Positions 47,751-55,857 of a stretch of DNA of 58,142 nucleotides are shown here, piece after piece. The DNA is from a virus. The translations under genes were made by a program, and so were the position numbers. The first letter of the stretch is position 1, and each line of letters begins with the position of its first letter. A model generated the notes under the pieces. That model saw only the letters and a program-made list of their open reading frames with translations. It searched no databases and had not been told where the DNA came from. The DNA lies in IMG/VR virus record IMGVR_UViG_3300013129_000001, positions 1 through 58,142 of that record. The stretch is one strand, 5' to 3'.

Positions 47751-50282
47751 CTAGGCACAATTGGAATGACCACAGATTTTACATGTAGGACATCCATTCT
47801 TATACATGACATCCTGAGAGCCACAAATAGGGCATTCAACTTCGCTCTTTTCTCCATCGGCAATATATTTTTTCAGAATTCTTGACATGGCTCTCTGGAA
47901 ACTAAATAAATCCCCAGCACAACCCACCTTAGTCACTTGTTCGCAGATATACTTAATGGGCGTTCCGTGTCTTAGCGACAAACTAGCTAAACGAGTAAAT
48001 GCCCCGTATTCTTTGTTGTTAAAATGCTTGTTGATGTCTTTGTATTGGAGTTTTTCGTTTTTGTCTTCCATGGAGCCAAGTACTAAATTGTATTGCGTGA
48101 TGCCGGCCTTATTTTTTCCGTTCTTGACAATCCATCCCGTCTTGTATTTTTGGGGAATGGTAAATGTCTTTTCAAATTTCGCGCTATCTCCACCGAAAAG
48201 TTCATAGGGCTGTCCATGCAAGAGACCGACAAAAAACAACCAATCTCCCTTACGGACTTTACTTCTATGAATTTCACATTCCAAGACAGGTGGACGCTTG
48301 GGAGCAGGGGACAAAATAATCTTAGTTGGACGATGACCCTGTTGAACTAGCTCTCTGAGTTTCAGGCTGGCTTCGTCACAATCCTCGCACTCCCTAGAAC
48401 TGCTTTCCTTGGTCAGAACGCCATCACGACTTCCATCCCTATAAATGGTCAATCCCTTACATCCTTCTTCCCATGCCAACATATAGAGTTTATCAACTGT
48501 TTCAATTTTAATATCATGTGGAAGATTAATGGTAGAACTGATAGCATGACAGGTATATTTGGTTGCGATAGCCTGCATTTTAACTCTCATCTCATAATCA
48601 ATGTCTGCCGCCTGAGAGCAAAAATAAGGGCTGTCCTTGAACTCTTTCCCCGACACTTTCTTAAATAGCTGGAGACCATGGTGTTCAATTTTATATTCCT
48701 TCCACTTGTCTCCCATTCCATCTACAAAATCGGGCTTATCCTTATCATTTTCCGTCAACTTTCTTTTGCGTATATATTCAGCGAGATAAACGGGTTCAAA
48801 ACCAGATGTAGTCCTTGTTTGAGTAGATACGGATCCGGCTGGAGCAGTAGTTAGACATGCAATATTTCTTCTTCCGACCTCTTTCATGTCTTTTTGAATA
48901 TCTTCCGGAAGTCTATTTAGAAAAGCGTTATCCTTTTCCTTCTTAGAATCCCAAACAGGAAAAGCACCTCTCTCTTTTGCCATTTCTACAGAAGAGCGAT
49001 AAGCCTCATCTCTAATGGTTGAATAAATCTTATCAACGACAGACAGAGACTCTTTAGATCCATATTTTAGATTAAGCATGGCAATACAGTCGCCAAGTCC
49101 AGTAATACCCAATCCAGTCCGCCTTCCCTTTTGACAAATATCACGAATGTTTGTCCACAAATCCATTTCGTTAGATTTGATTTTTTCATCTTCAGGATCG
49201 ATCTTGATTTTTTCAATGATTTTGTCAATAGCCTCTATTTCTAGATCTACCATATCATCAATAAGCCTCTGAGCCATTCGCGTGTTCTTTTTGAGTTTTT
49301 CTTCATCCAGTGAGGCTTTATCTAAAAATGGATTAAGAACATAAGACGTAAGATTCTGCAAAAGCAAAATACAACTACCATACGGGGCTAGTGGCAATTC
49401 TCCACATGGATTAGTTGACTTCGTTGCAAAACCCATGTCGGCATAACTATCTGAAGGGCTATTGCTAATAATAGTGTCCCAGAACAAAATACCCGGTTCG
49501 CCGGATATGTAATTGGATTTAACCAACTCGTCCCATATTTCTTTAGCCTTTACATTATGCCGAATAGAGGGCTTATCGCTATCAACCGGCCACCTCTGTT
49601 CATATGTTTCTCTCTTTTTGACAGCCTTCATAAACTCATCTGTGACACGAACGGAAATATTTGCGCCTGTAATTTTTTTCAAATCTCTTTTGGCACGGAT
49701 AAAATTAAGAACTTCGGGATGATGAACGGAAATACTAATCATTAGTGCGCCGCGACGACCATTCTGAGCAACCTCTCTTGATGTATTAGAAAATCTCTGC
49801 ATAAAGACAACTATGCCACCGGTCGTTAAGGCACTGTTCTTGGTTGGCAATCCCTTGGGACGAAGAGGCGAAACATCAATTCCAACTCCTCCCCTTCGCT
49901 TGGATATTTGTGCTATTCTTTCGTCTGAGCGACAGATACCGCCATAACTATCAACGGTATCTATGACAAAGCAATTACTCAAACTAACTCTTTGATATGG
50001 ATTTCCTATACCAAACATCGGACTCCCCTGTGGAACGACATATCTGTAATGATCGAACAAAGAGAAAATTTCCTCTTCAGACATGGGATTGGGATACTTC
50101 TTTTCAATGCGATGGAATTCTTTAGCCAGACGACGATGCATCTGATCAGGAGTTGTCTCTAATATTTCGGACTTATCATTCCTCATTGCATACTTACTTA
50201 CGAAAACTTCTGCCGCTAACTCGTCTCCTTGAAAATATTCAATTGATTTTTTAAGGACTTCCTCACGCGTATATGTTTTCAT
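47751..50282 (-). CDS. nrdJ: Ribonucleotide reductase, class II (adenosylcobalamin-dependent)
   Basis: 843 residues. Makes deoxyribonucleotides with coenzyme B12 and so needs no oxygen. Visible: VSLSNCFVIDTVDSYGGI with the first active Cys, KRRGGVGIDVSPLRPKG, REVAQNGRRGALMISISVHHPEV, NPCGELPLAPYGSC with the radical Cys and catalytic Glu, and TAPAGSVSTQTRTTSGFEPV. After the catalytic barrel there is the extra C-terminal region of NrdJ, ending in CPICGSQDVMYKNGCPTCKICGHSNC, a zinc-binding tail with the reducing Cys pair. No separate radical-generating subunit (nrdB) or activase (nrdG) is seen, which supports class II. It is the last gene before the terminator at 47683-47719. Confidence 0.93.
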   Translation of the reverse strand: MKTYTREEVLKKSIEYFQGDELAAEVFVSKYAMRNDKSEILETTPDQMHRRLAKEFHRIEKKYPNPMSEEEIFSLFDHYRYVVPQGSPMFGIGNPYQRVSLSNCFVIDTVDSYGGICRSDERIAQISKRRGGVGIDVSPLRPKGLPTKNSALTTGGIVVFMQRFSNTSREVAQNGRRGALMISISVHHPEVLNFIRAKRDLKKITGANISVRVTDEFMKAVKKRETYEQRWPVDSDKPSIRHNVKAKEIWDELVKSNYISGEPGILFWDTIISNSPSDSYADMGFATKSTNPCGELPLAPYGSCILLLQNLTSYVLNPFLDKASLDEEKLKKNTRMAQRLIDDMVDLEIEAIDKIIEKIKIDPEDEKIKSNEMDLWTNIRDICQKGRRTGLGITGLGDCIAMLNLKYGSKESLSVVDKIYSTIRDEAYRSSVEMAKERGAFPVWDSKKEKDNAFLNRLPEDIQKDMKEVGRRNIACLTTAPAGSVSTQTRTTSGFEPVYLAEYIRKRKLTENDKDKPDFVDGMGDKWKEYKIEHHGLQLFKKVSGKEFKDSPYFCSQAADIDYEMRVKMQAIATKYTCHAISSTINLPHDIKIETVDKLYMLAWEEGCKGLTIYRDGSRDGVLTKESSSRECEDCDEASLKLRELVQQGHRPTKIILSPAPKRPPVLECEIHRSKVRKGDWLFFVGLLHGQPYELFGGDSAKFEKTFTIPQKYKTGWIVKNGKNKAGITQYNLVLGSMEDKNEKLQYKDINKHFNNKEYGAFTRLASLSLRHGTPIKYICEQVTKVGCAGDLFSFQRAMSRILKKYIADGEKSEVECPICGSQDVMYKNGCPTCKICGHSNCA

Positions 50283-50323
50283 ATTTTTAAACTCCGAATC
50301 ACATAGTTTATTGCGAAAAATTC

Positions 50324-51484
50324 TTATCCCTTTTGCCTTTTTGATTTTTTGTAGTAAGAAACTATGTCTTTGATAAAAACCGATGCAACATTGCTCAAAA
50401 ACCGTTCTGATGACGCCACTAACGACTCTATATTTTCATCTTCGTAGCAACTCTTGAGTAAATTTTCCCCCTGAGTAATCATCCATTTTGACATTTTCTC
50501 ATCCATTGTCATGCTTTTAATCTTCAGAAGTCCATCTCTAATTTCATCGCCAAGATACAATCTCCACGGTTGCGATTTAAGAATGTTCGAAGCCTTAATC
50601 ATCCTTAGATCATAAAGTTGCGATCTATCACCGAAGTTTCTTGATATATAATAACTATGCGTAGTAGCAAAAATTTGGCTATCCGGAAAACATCTTTTCA
50701 TGGATTCTATTAACTGAATATGCCTTCCAGCCTCAACATGCATTTCGGCATTATCAATACAGGCAACAGAAGGCATATATTCCTTATTAAGAATAGTAGA
50801 GAATGACTTGATGATTTTTCTTTCGCCGGCACTGCATTCTTTATGGCTAATAGTTTCATCGGGCTTATGAACCCAAAACCCCAAAACATATTGCTTCAAA
50901 ATATTTGCTTGCACAGGATCATTACTTTCATCGAAGACGCCCTCTTTCTCCTCTATTGAAAATCCGGTGATTGATTCAAAAAGGTCTTTGAAGGTAGCCC
51001 AATGTTGTCTATTTAGTTGGAACTGATGGAGTTCCTGATCAAAGCGAGCGTAATAACAAAGACGATAAATAATCTCTTTTATTTCAAGTGGATGGTCTTT
51101 GATAAAACCGCTTTTGTTAATTTGAACCTCATAGTCTCCGATAGAACTCCTGATCTGAGCCGTAATCAAAAAATCATCATCATTGTAAATAGCCGCTTGA
51201 GCACCATCAACGTGGCGAACCGACTTCCCCAAAAGAGCTTTTAAATGTTTCAGTTCTCTTCCTTCTAGGCGTGAAAAGATGAGGGTAATAGCATCTAAAA
51301 TTGTAGTTTTTCCGCTTCCATTTGGTCCGTGAAAACAGATGAAATTTTTACACTTGTCTCCATCCATGAAATCAAAAAACACATCCTCGAAGGCCTTAAA
51401 TTTATGAAAGGCTATTGACTTAATCTTGGCACTAGGAATGGTTGATGGATCAATTTTAAAATTGGGTAAAACAATATTACTCAC
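50324..51484 (-). CDS. SMC/RecF-like ABC-type ATPase
   Basis: 386 residues, GTG start overlapping the preceding TGA (GTGA). N-terminal IKSIAFHKFKAFEDVFFDF and Walker A FHGPNGSGKTTILDAI (Lys59), signature-like SAGERKIIKSF, Walker B PSVACIDNAEMHV (the usual D-E pair is D-N-A-E here) and switch FATTHSYYIS. No long coiled coil, so it is a compact AAA_15/21-type, RecF- or OLD-like protein rather than a full SMC. Such ATPases take part in DNA repair or in defence and counter-defence. It is coupled to a 58-residue gene upstream. Confidence 0.75.
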   Translation of the reverse strand: MSNIVLPNFKIDPSTIPSAKIKSIAFHKFKAFEDVFFDFMDGDKCKNFICFHGPNGSGKTTILDAITLIFSRLEGRELKHLKALLGKSVRHVDGAQAAIYNDDDFLITAQIRSSIGDYEVQINKSGFIKDHPLEIKEIIYRLCYYARFDQELHQFQLNRQHWATFKDLFESITGFSIEEKEGVFDESNDPVQANILKQYVLGFWVHKPDETISHKECSAGERKIIKSFSTILNKEYMPSVACIDNAEMHVEAGRHIQLIESMKRCFPDSQIFATTHSYYISRNFGDRSQLYDLRMIKASNILKSQPWRLYLGDEIRDGLLKIKSMTMDEKMSKWMITQGENLLKSCYEDENIESLVASSERFLSNVASVFIKDIVSYYKKSKRQKG

Positions 51485-51657
51485 GGCGTTTCTCTCTTAG
51501 TAAGTTTGTCTTTTACTTCGTCTCTGTTAAAAACAACTTTTCTCTTTTCGTATGTTACCGGAGGTGGTTTCAGATTGTCATTTGTAAGATTGATTTTAGC
51601 TCCATCGGGAACATAAACCAATGGTTTCGAAATACGATCTATGGGATGTTCATTCAT
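51481..51657 (-). CDS. 58-residue protein upstream of the RecF-like ATPase
   Basis: A short gene: ATG 51657 follows the previous stop by four bases, and its TGA overlaps the GTG of the ATPase. The peptide is MNEHPIDRISKPLVYVPDGA, then KINLTNDNLKPPPV and a basic end (KDKLTKRETP). No family recognised. Tight coupling on both sides and balanced composition support a real gene, perhaps a partner of the ATPase. Confidence 0.55.
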   Translation of the reverse strand: MNEHPIDRISKPLVYVPDGAKINLTNDNLKPPPVTYEKRKVVFNRDEVKDKLTKRETP

Positions 51658-51661
51658 ACAA

Positions 51662-52114
51662 TTAGTGCATCTTCTTCTTGAATGATTCAGTTAGAATGGA
51701 CTGAATAAGACTAATATGGAAGGTAAAGATAAACCGATCCCTAAAGATTTTCATTCCGAATTTTCTATGCTCATATTGGTTAACACGAGCAATATAATCA
51801 TCCTTTAAGTCGGTAAGAATTTTGGCAAACTTATCCATATTCTCTCTGATTAATAGTTCTCCCAAAAAGTTCGCCGTAAAATCAGAAGTTATTTCAGTCT
51901 TGTATTTCATGAGAAGTTCATAATTGATACCTAGTGATCGAATTGGACATTCAAACATAACATCCCCTTCGTCACTACACTTCTCAAGAATCTTAACTTC
52001 CGGACTAGAAGATACGATAATAGCAAACAAATCACGGAATTTACTGGATTTCTTTTCGAGATGAGATGATTGAGTTCCAATTTTACTTTGAATTTCTGTA
52101 ACAAAGTCTTCCAT
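51662..52114 (-). CDS. Unknown small protein, first of its operon
   Basis: 150 residues from ATG 52114 (MEDFVTEIQSKIGTQ); GGAG lies 9 bases upstream, a better distance than for ATG 52120. VMFECPIRSLGINYELLMKYKTEITSDFTANFLGELLIRENMDKFAKIL and RDRFIFTFHISLIQSILTESFKKK suggest an alpha/beta protein. No family recognised. It heads the nrdJ operon behind a TGTATAAT box at 52180-52187. Confidence 0.55.
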   Translation of the reverse strand: MEDFVTEIQSKIGTQSSHLEKKSSKFRDLFAIIVSSSPEVKILEKCSDEGDVMFECPIRSLGINYELLMKYKTEITSDFTANFLGELLIRENMDKFAKILTDLKDDYIARVNQYEHRKFGMKIFRDRFIFTFHISLIQSILTESFKKKMH

Positions 52115-52120
52115 AAACAT

Positions 52121-52299
52121 TTACTCCGTTTGCAGTTTTAGATATTCAAAATACATCTACAACTACCTTTTGCAGTACTATTATACATAGTCATTTTGTT
52201 TTCCGAACAATTCAATCTCATTATTAGAGCAAGGATTATTGCACAAAAAATAAGAAGTACATACTGTATAATTCTAATCGGAATATTGGAAAACCTGTT
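52121..52299. promoter_or_regulatory. Divergent promoter region
   Basis: It lies between the minus-strand gene starting at 52114 and the plus-strand gene at 52300. Minus strand: TGTATAAT (complement of 52180-52187) with TTGTTC 19 bases upstream. Plus strand: TGTATAAT at 52265-52272, 28 bases before the start, without a clear -35. No gene is visible in this stretch. Confidence 0.5.
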
Positions 52300-54327
52300 A
52301 TGAAAATTATCCGTATATCGACAACGGTATCTAAAATGCCCAATGAGGAGATTCGTGCTAAACTCATAGGTAACATTCCTGTCAATAAAGCTATACCTCT
52401 AATCAATGAGGCATTTAAACGAAATGATATGGAGTGCTTTTTCACCATAGCAAGCAACTACCATTATTCTAATCATCCGACAATATCCAAACTCATATGG
52501 AATATAATGGAAAGAAACCCACAATATCCATACAACTGGAATATTGTAACGGCATTTTTAAACTCTTTTAGTTGGAATAATAGTGCTGAATATACGGTAC
52601 TAAAGCCCAAAATGCTTTCTCTCTCGCTCGTCAATCCCAAAATAACTTCAGCCATAATACTACATTCGCAAATTCCAGCCGATCTTACCGACAGTATATT
52701 CAACAATCTACCTCTTGGCGATCCTAGAAAAACAACTCTTGAAAACAGCCCACACCTACAATCTATACTTGAGGATTTGAAATCGGGAATATCATGGGGT
52801 AATCAGCGAGCGGGACTTATCATGACTACTAGAATAGTTCGTAGTCCACAAGACAGGTTTGTAACAGAAGTAAGCAAATACAATCTGGAACCGGGATTTG
52901 CATTGGCGATAATCAATATAGGGAAGACATATAAGAATCAGAATCCAGAATTAAGCAAAAACATTAAAGGCAACAAAAATCTAGGAATACAAATAGCACA
53001 TTTCGCCACGTTAATTCCAACATCAAATCCACAAATAATAATCCCTTCCTTACTAGATATAATCAAGAGCAAAGACTATGACAACAATAAACAGTGGATG
53101 GATTTAGTATGGAACTCTGTATTTGAAAAAATGAAAGACCCATCATGGATGACGAGTTTATTTACGATTACCTATACTGGCGAAGATGTTATATCAACTA
53201 TAATAGACCATCGGCCGGATTTTATACCCAACATAATTGATTCCATTAAGCAATCTCCGAATATTGCCGACATTATATCTTCAAAAGCCTTCAAAAAACT
53301 TATCGAAACAAGCTTCCAAAATACACAATACAAAAACAAGATACTAGAACTACCCGAGGAATACTTTGACATGATTGACCTAAGCCCTATTAACAGGTCA
53401 ATCGTTCAAGAGCATTTTAATCCAATCATAGAGGACTATGAAAACCTAAAAGAACTTCTTGGAACCAAAACAAACTGGTACGTTAAATATGCCGAAGTAC
53501 AAAAATTACTCAAAGAAGCTGGGTGGTTTAATAATCTAAGCCCTAGACAGCAATCTTTTGTTATTACACTAATTTCAATATTAAGTTCTATTTCTGCTGT
53601 TTTCGAAGCTGGAGCGATAAGAAAATTTCTAGATTCAAAAAACATTCCAGAGGCACAACAGCAGGCATTGGTTCAAACCGTTAACCAGTTAACCTATCAG
53701 CAGAAAAATATAGAACAACTAACCAGTCAGGATATTGCTATGGCAAAACAGAAACTTGATGAAGTAACCAATAAGGCACTACATCAAAAAGTTGATAGAA
53801 CTGTACAAAAAATACAGACCACAAAAGAACAAAGTATAGAGGCAGGAGAACTAGATATTGAAGCCGCCAAAGATAGCATCAGAAAACATGAAGGAAAAAG
53901 TAATAAAGTATATCTAGATCCATCAAAGAAAAATTGGTGCGTTGGGTACGGATTCAACCTTAATAAGCCAAATTCAAAATTCATTATTCAATCTATCGGC
54001 GCAGACTACAATAGGGTACTTAGTGGCCAACAAATACTAACTGATAATCAAATAGAAAAACTTCTCGATATAAGTGTCAAAGAAGCCATATCTATCGCAG
54101 AAGATTTTACCATCAACTATAATGAATTACCATCAAAAGCAAAATTGGTTTTAGTCAATATGGCATTCATGGGAAGAGGAACTTTAAATGAATTCAAAGA
54201 TCTAAAAAACTCACTGTCCAATAATGATTACAATAAAGCAGCCGATGATATGTTAGATTCTCTTTGGGCTAAGCAAGTAGGTAGAAGAGCAACTGAATTA
54301 GCAGATATCATGAGGTCGCTTACTTAA
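52300..54327 (+). CDS. Long protein with C-terminal GH24 lysozyme domain and internal tag
   Basis: 675 residues, start MKIIRISTTVSKMPNEEIRAKL. The first 380 residues are helical repeats with no clear family (e.g. KAIPLINEAFKRNDMECFFTIASNYHYS). KTNWYVKYAEVQKLLKEAGWF at about 390-410 contains a tag-like NWYVKYA, followed by a hydrophobic helix (FVITLISILSSISAVFEAGAI) that could be membrane-active. The last 155 residues are a GH24 lysozyme domain: IRKHEGK (Glu531), YLDPSKKNWCVGYGFNL, VLVNMAFMGRG, LDSLWAKQVGRRATELADIM. It would cleave peptidoglycan during entry or lysis. The gene has its own promoter region and no holin next to it, so an entry role in the virion is at least as likely as lysis. 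Confidence 0.8.
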   Translation: MKIIRISTTVSKMPNEEIRAKLIGNIPVNKAIPLINEAFKRNDMECFFTIASNYHYSNHPTISKLIWNIMERNPQYPYNWNIVTAFLNSFSWNNSAEYTVLKPKMLSLSLVNPKITSAIILHSQIPADLTDSIFNNLPLGDPRKTTLENSPHLQSILEDLKSGISWGNQRAGLIMTTRIVRSPQDRFVTEVSKYNLEPGFALAIINIGKTYKNQNPELSKNIKGNKNLGIQIAHFATLIPTSNPQIIIPSLLDIIKSKDYDNNKQWMDLVWNSVFEKMKDPSWMTSLFTITYTGEDVISTIIDHRPDFIPNIIDSIKQSPNIADIISSKAFKKLIETSFQNTQYKNKILELPEEYFDMIDLSPINRSIVQEHFNPIIEDYENLKELLGTKTNWYVKYAEVQKLLKEAGWFNNLSPRQQSFVITLISILSSISAVFEAGAIRKFLDSKNIPEAQQQALVQTVNQLTYQQKNIEQLTSQDIAMAKQKLDEVTNKALHQKVDRTVQKIQTTKEQSIEAGELDIEAAKDSIRKHEGKSNKVYLDPSKKNWCVGYGFNLNKPNSKFIIQSIGADYNRVLSGQQILTDNQIEKLLDISVKEAISIAEDFTINYNELPSKAKLVLVNMAFMGRGTLNEFKDLKNSLSNNDYNKAADDMLDSLWAKQVGRRATELADIMRSLT

Positions 54328-54769
54328 TATCTTTTCCTATTTCTAAATGTTTCCCGAAGTAGTTTGATTTTGAAATTTCCTATATAGGACCACTTCTAAT
54401 ATATTAGAGATCTTATATTAGACTTATAATTACTAGTATATTAGGGAAAGGAATGCCAATCCATAAATGTCTATTTGTAAACGACTTATAAAAGTTCAAA
54501 TGCTCAAATTTGAGTTTATTTTACTCGGTATAGTATGGTTGCAAGAGTAAAATAAACTCACCATCAAAGTAAATTTTACTTACGACCATATTAGGAATAG
54601 TAAAATATACTCACTATTGTATTTTTTGAGTATAATTTACTAACTTAAAAATTTTTCATTTTTTGTTGCGGAAAATTTTACCCATCTGTATAATAGACTC
54701 GAACATGACAATAGGTTATGTTCCCATCCCTGATGGTTTCAGGAGAGCGTGTAGGAGAAGGAGAAAAAC
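54328..54769 (+). promoter_or_regulatory. 441-base intergenic region with three inverted repeats and a promoter
   Basis: No gene is visible. IR1: 16-bp perfect arms (54511-54526 with 54545-54560). IR2: 7-bp arms around one base (54567-54581). IR3: 15-bp arms with one mismatch (54599-54613 with 54627-54641). All share an AGTAAA/TTTACT core with nearby TGAGT/ACTCA. A 12-bp palindrome (CTAATATATTAG) lies further upstream. The promoter is TTGCGG 54666-54671, 17 bases, TATAAT 54689-54694 with TG before it. The repeats look like operators for a dimeric regulator. Next to the start is a strong ribosome-binding site (aggagaaggag). Confidence 0.7.
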
Positions 54770-55741
54770 ATGTCCACATCCACACCAGTTAGTTCAGTAG
54801 AGAGTCAGTCAAACCCCGCAACCTCAACTTACGATTCATGGGAGTCCCGTATTCAAAATGCGGCCACTTTCATGGGACTGTCGGTTAAGACAGTTGAAGG
54901 GGGTCTTAAAACCCTAGGAGTTGAGAAAGAACCAGCCGGACTGGAAATGCTTTCTGATGAGAGCATTACTCCATTTGGGGACATTAGAGCAATCTTTTGC
55001 GATAATGATATGTTCGGCAAGATACCCATCGCCAAGGTTAGAATGGCAATGAAGTATCTTAGAGGTCCAAAAGGAAGTAACAAAACAGATACCATTGATC
55101 CTGAGATTATTGAATTGAAGAATAAGTATGGTATCAAAATGAAGATGGAAGATGTTGAGCCATCTGAACTGCTTGAACATTACCATCCCGATAAACCCAA
55201 CCATCCTGTCACAGCAGCTCTTAAAAAGAGATATGGCGATAAAGCCGTTATCGCTTTTAAGCCAGACTCTAAGGCTGTTGATGTTGAAGAGACGGCGAAT
55301 TATATGGCTGACTTGGAACAGGGTTATGAAGAACAGGAAACCATTGAAGTTGATGGAGTTCTTGTTAGGCTATATCCTGTTGGAAAAATTCCTGACGAGA
55401 TGGTTGAAGAGGATCCTCTATTCCCGGGACACGCTCTTAGAAGGGGCAGATCTCAGGTAAATAGGATTAATTGGTCTAATATCGGGCAAGATGTTCGTGT
55501 GTTCTGCCGTATTATCGTTGATATGCAGACCATTGACGAGAAGAAGTTCTTCGAAGCCAGGGAGCTAATAAAGACGGCTCAGCAGGGATGGAATGAACTC
55601 AAGAAGTGCTACCCTGAAGCCGATCTCCGATATAGGGAGATGTCTAAGAGAGGCGAACTTCCCAAACTACTTCTGTCTATGGATGAATCTAATGGTAAAA
55701 AGCAAAATCCATTCGGAGTTGGCAATAACAGGAGATTCTAA
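54770..55741 (+). CDS. First gene of a three-gene vWA cassette, unknown function
   Basis: 323 residues with a very strong ribosome-binding site. The start is a Ser/Thr/Pro/Gln-rich low-complexity stretch. Then WESRIQNAATFMGLSVKTVEGGLKTLGV looks like a helical unit, and later ELLEHYHPDKPNHPVTAALKKRYGDKAVIAF and EVDGVLVRLYPVGKIPDEMVEEDPLFPGHALRRGRSQVNRINWSN. The last 75 residues are helical (VFCRIIVDMQTIDEKKFFEARELIKTAQQGW). No known family. LIKTAQQ at the end matches the recurrent Lys-Thr-Ala-Gln motif. It is followed by a stable hairpin at 55750-55778. Confidence 0.6.
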   Translation: MSTSTPVSSVESQSNPATSTYDSWESRIQNAATFMGLSVKTVEGGLKTLGVEKEPAGLEMLSDESITPFGDIRAIFCDNDMFGKIPIAKVRMAMKYLRGPKGSNKTDTIDPEIIELKNKYGIKMKMEDVEPSELLEHYHPDKPNHPVTAALKKRYGDKAVIAFKPDSKAVDVEETANYMADLEQGYEEQETIEVDGVLVRLYPVGKIPDEMVEEDPLFPGHALRRGRSQVNRINWSNIGQDVRVFCRIIVDMQTIDEKKFFEARELIKTAQQGWNELKKCYPEADLRYREMSKRGELPKLLLSMDESNGKKQNPFGVGNNRRF

Positions 55742-55749
55742 TTGAGAAA

Positions 55750-55778
55750 GGGGAGGCAGAGATTTTCTCTGCCTCCCC
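55750..55778 (+). other. Stable intergenic hairpin
   Basis: 13-bp perfect G/C-rich stem (55750-55762 with 55766-55778) with a 3-base loop. No T-run follows on the plus strand, so it is not a standard terminator. It could protect the first message from 3' decay and set different levels for the genes on each side. Confidence 0.7.
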
Positions 55779-55796
55779 GATTCATTAGGAGTAGTT

Positions 55797-55841
55797 ATGT
55801 CAACTTGGCTTGGGGATCCTAAAAAAAGAAATCGCCTATAG
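55797..55841 (+). CDS. Possible 14-residue leader peptide or frameshifted start of the next gene
   Basis: ATG 55797 has an AGGAG site 5 bases upstream and encodes MSTWLGDPKKRNRL before TAG. A shift at the seven-A run would continue in the frame of the next gene (KEIAYREWKENMKK). It is therefore either a leader peptide or the true start of that gene, lost by an indel or by a programmed shift. Confidence 0.4.
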   Translation: MSTWLGDPKKRNRL

Positions 55842-55857
55842 AGAGTGGAAGGAAAAC

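Noticed and set aside
55742-55790. Strong hairpin taken as a terminator
   Set aside because: No T-run follows on the plus strand, and the cassette continues; it is listed as a hairpin only.
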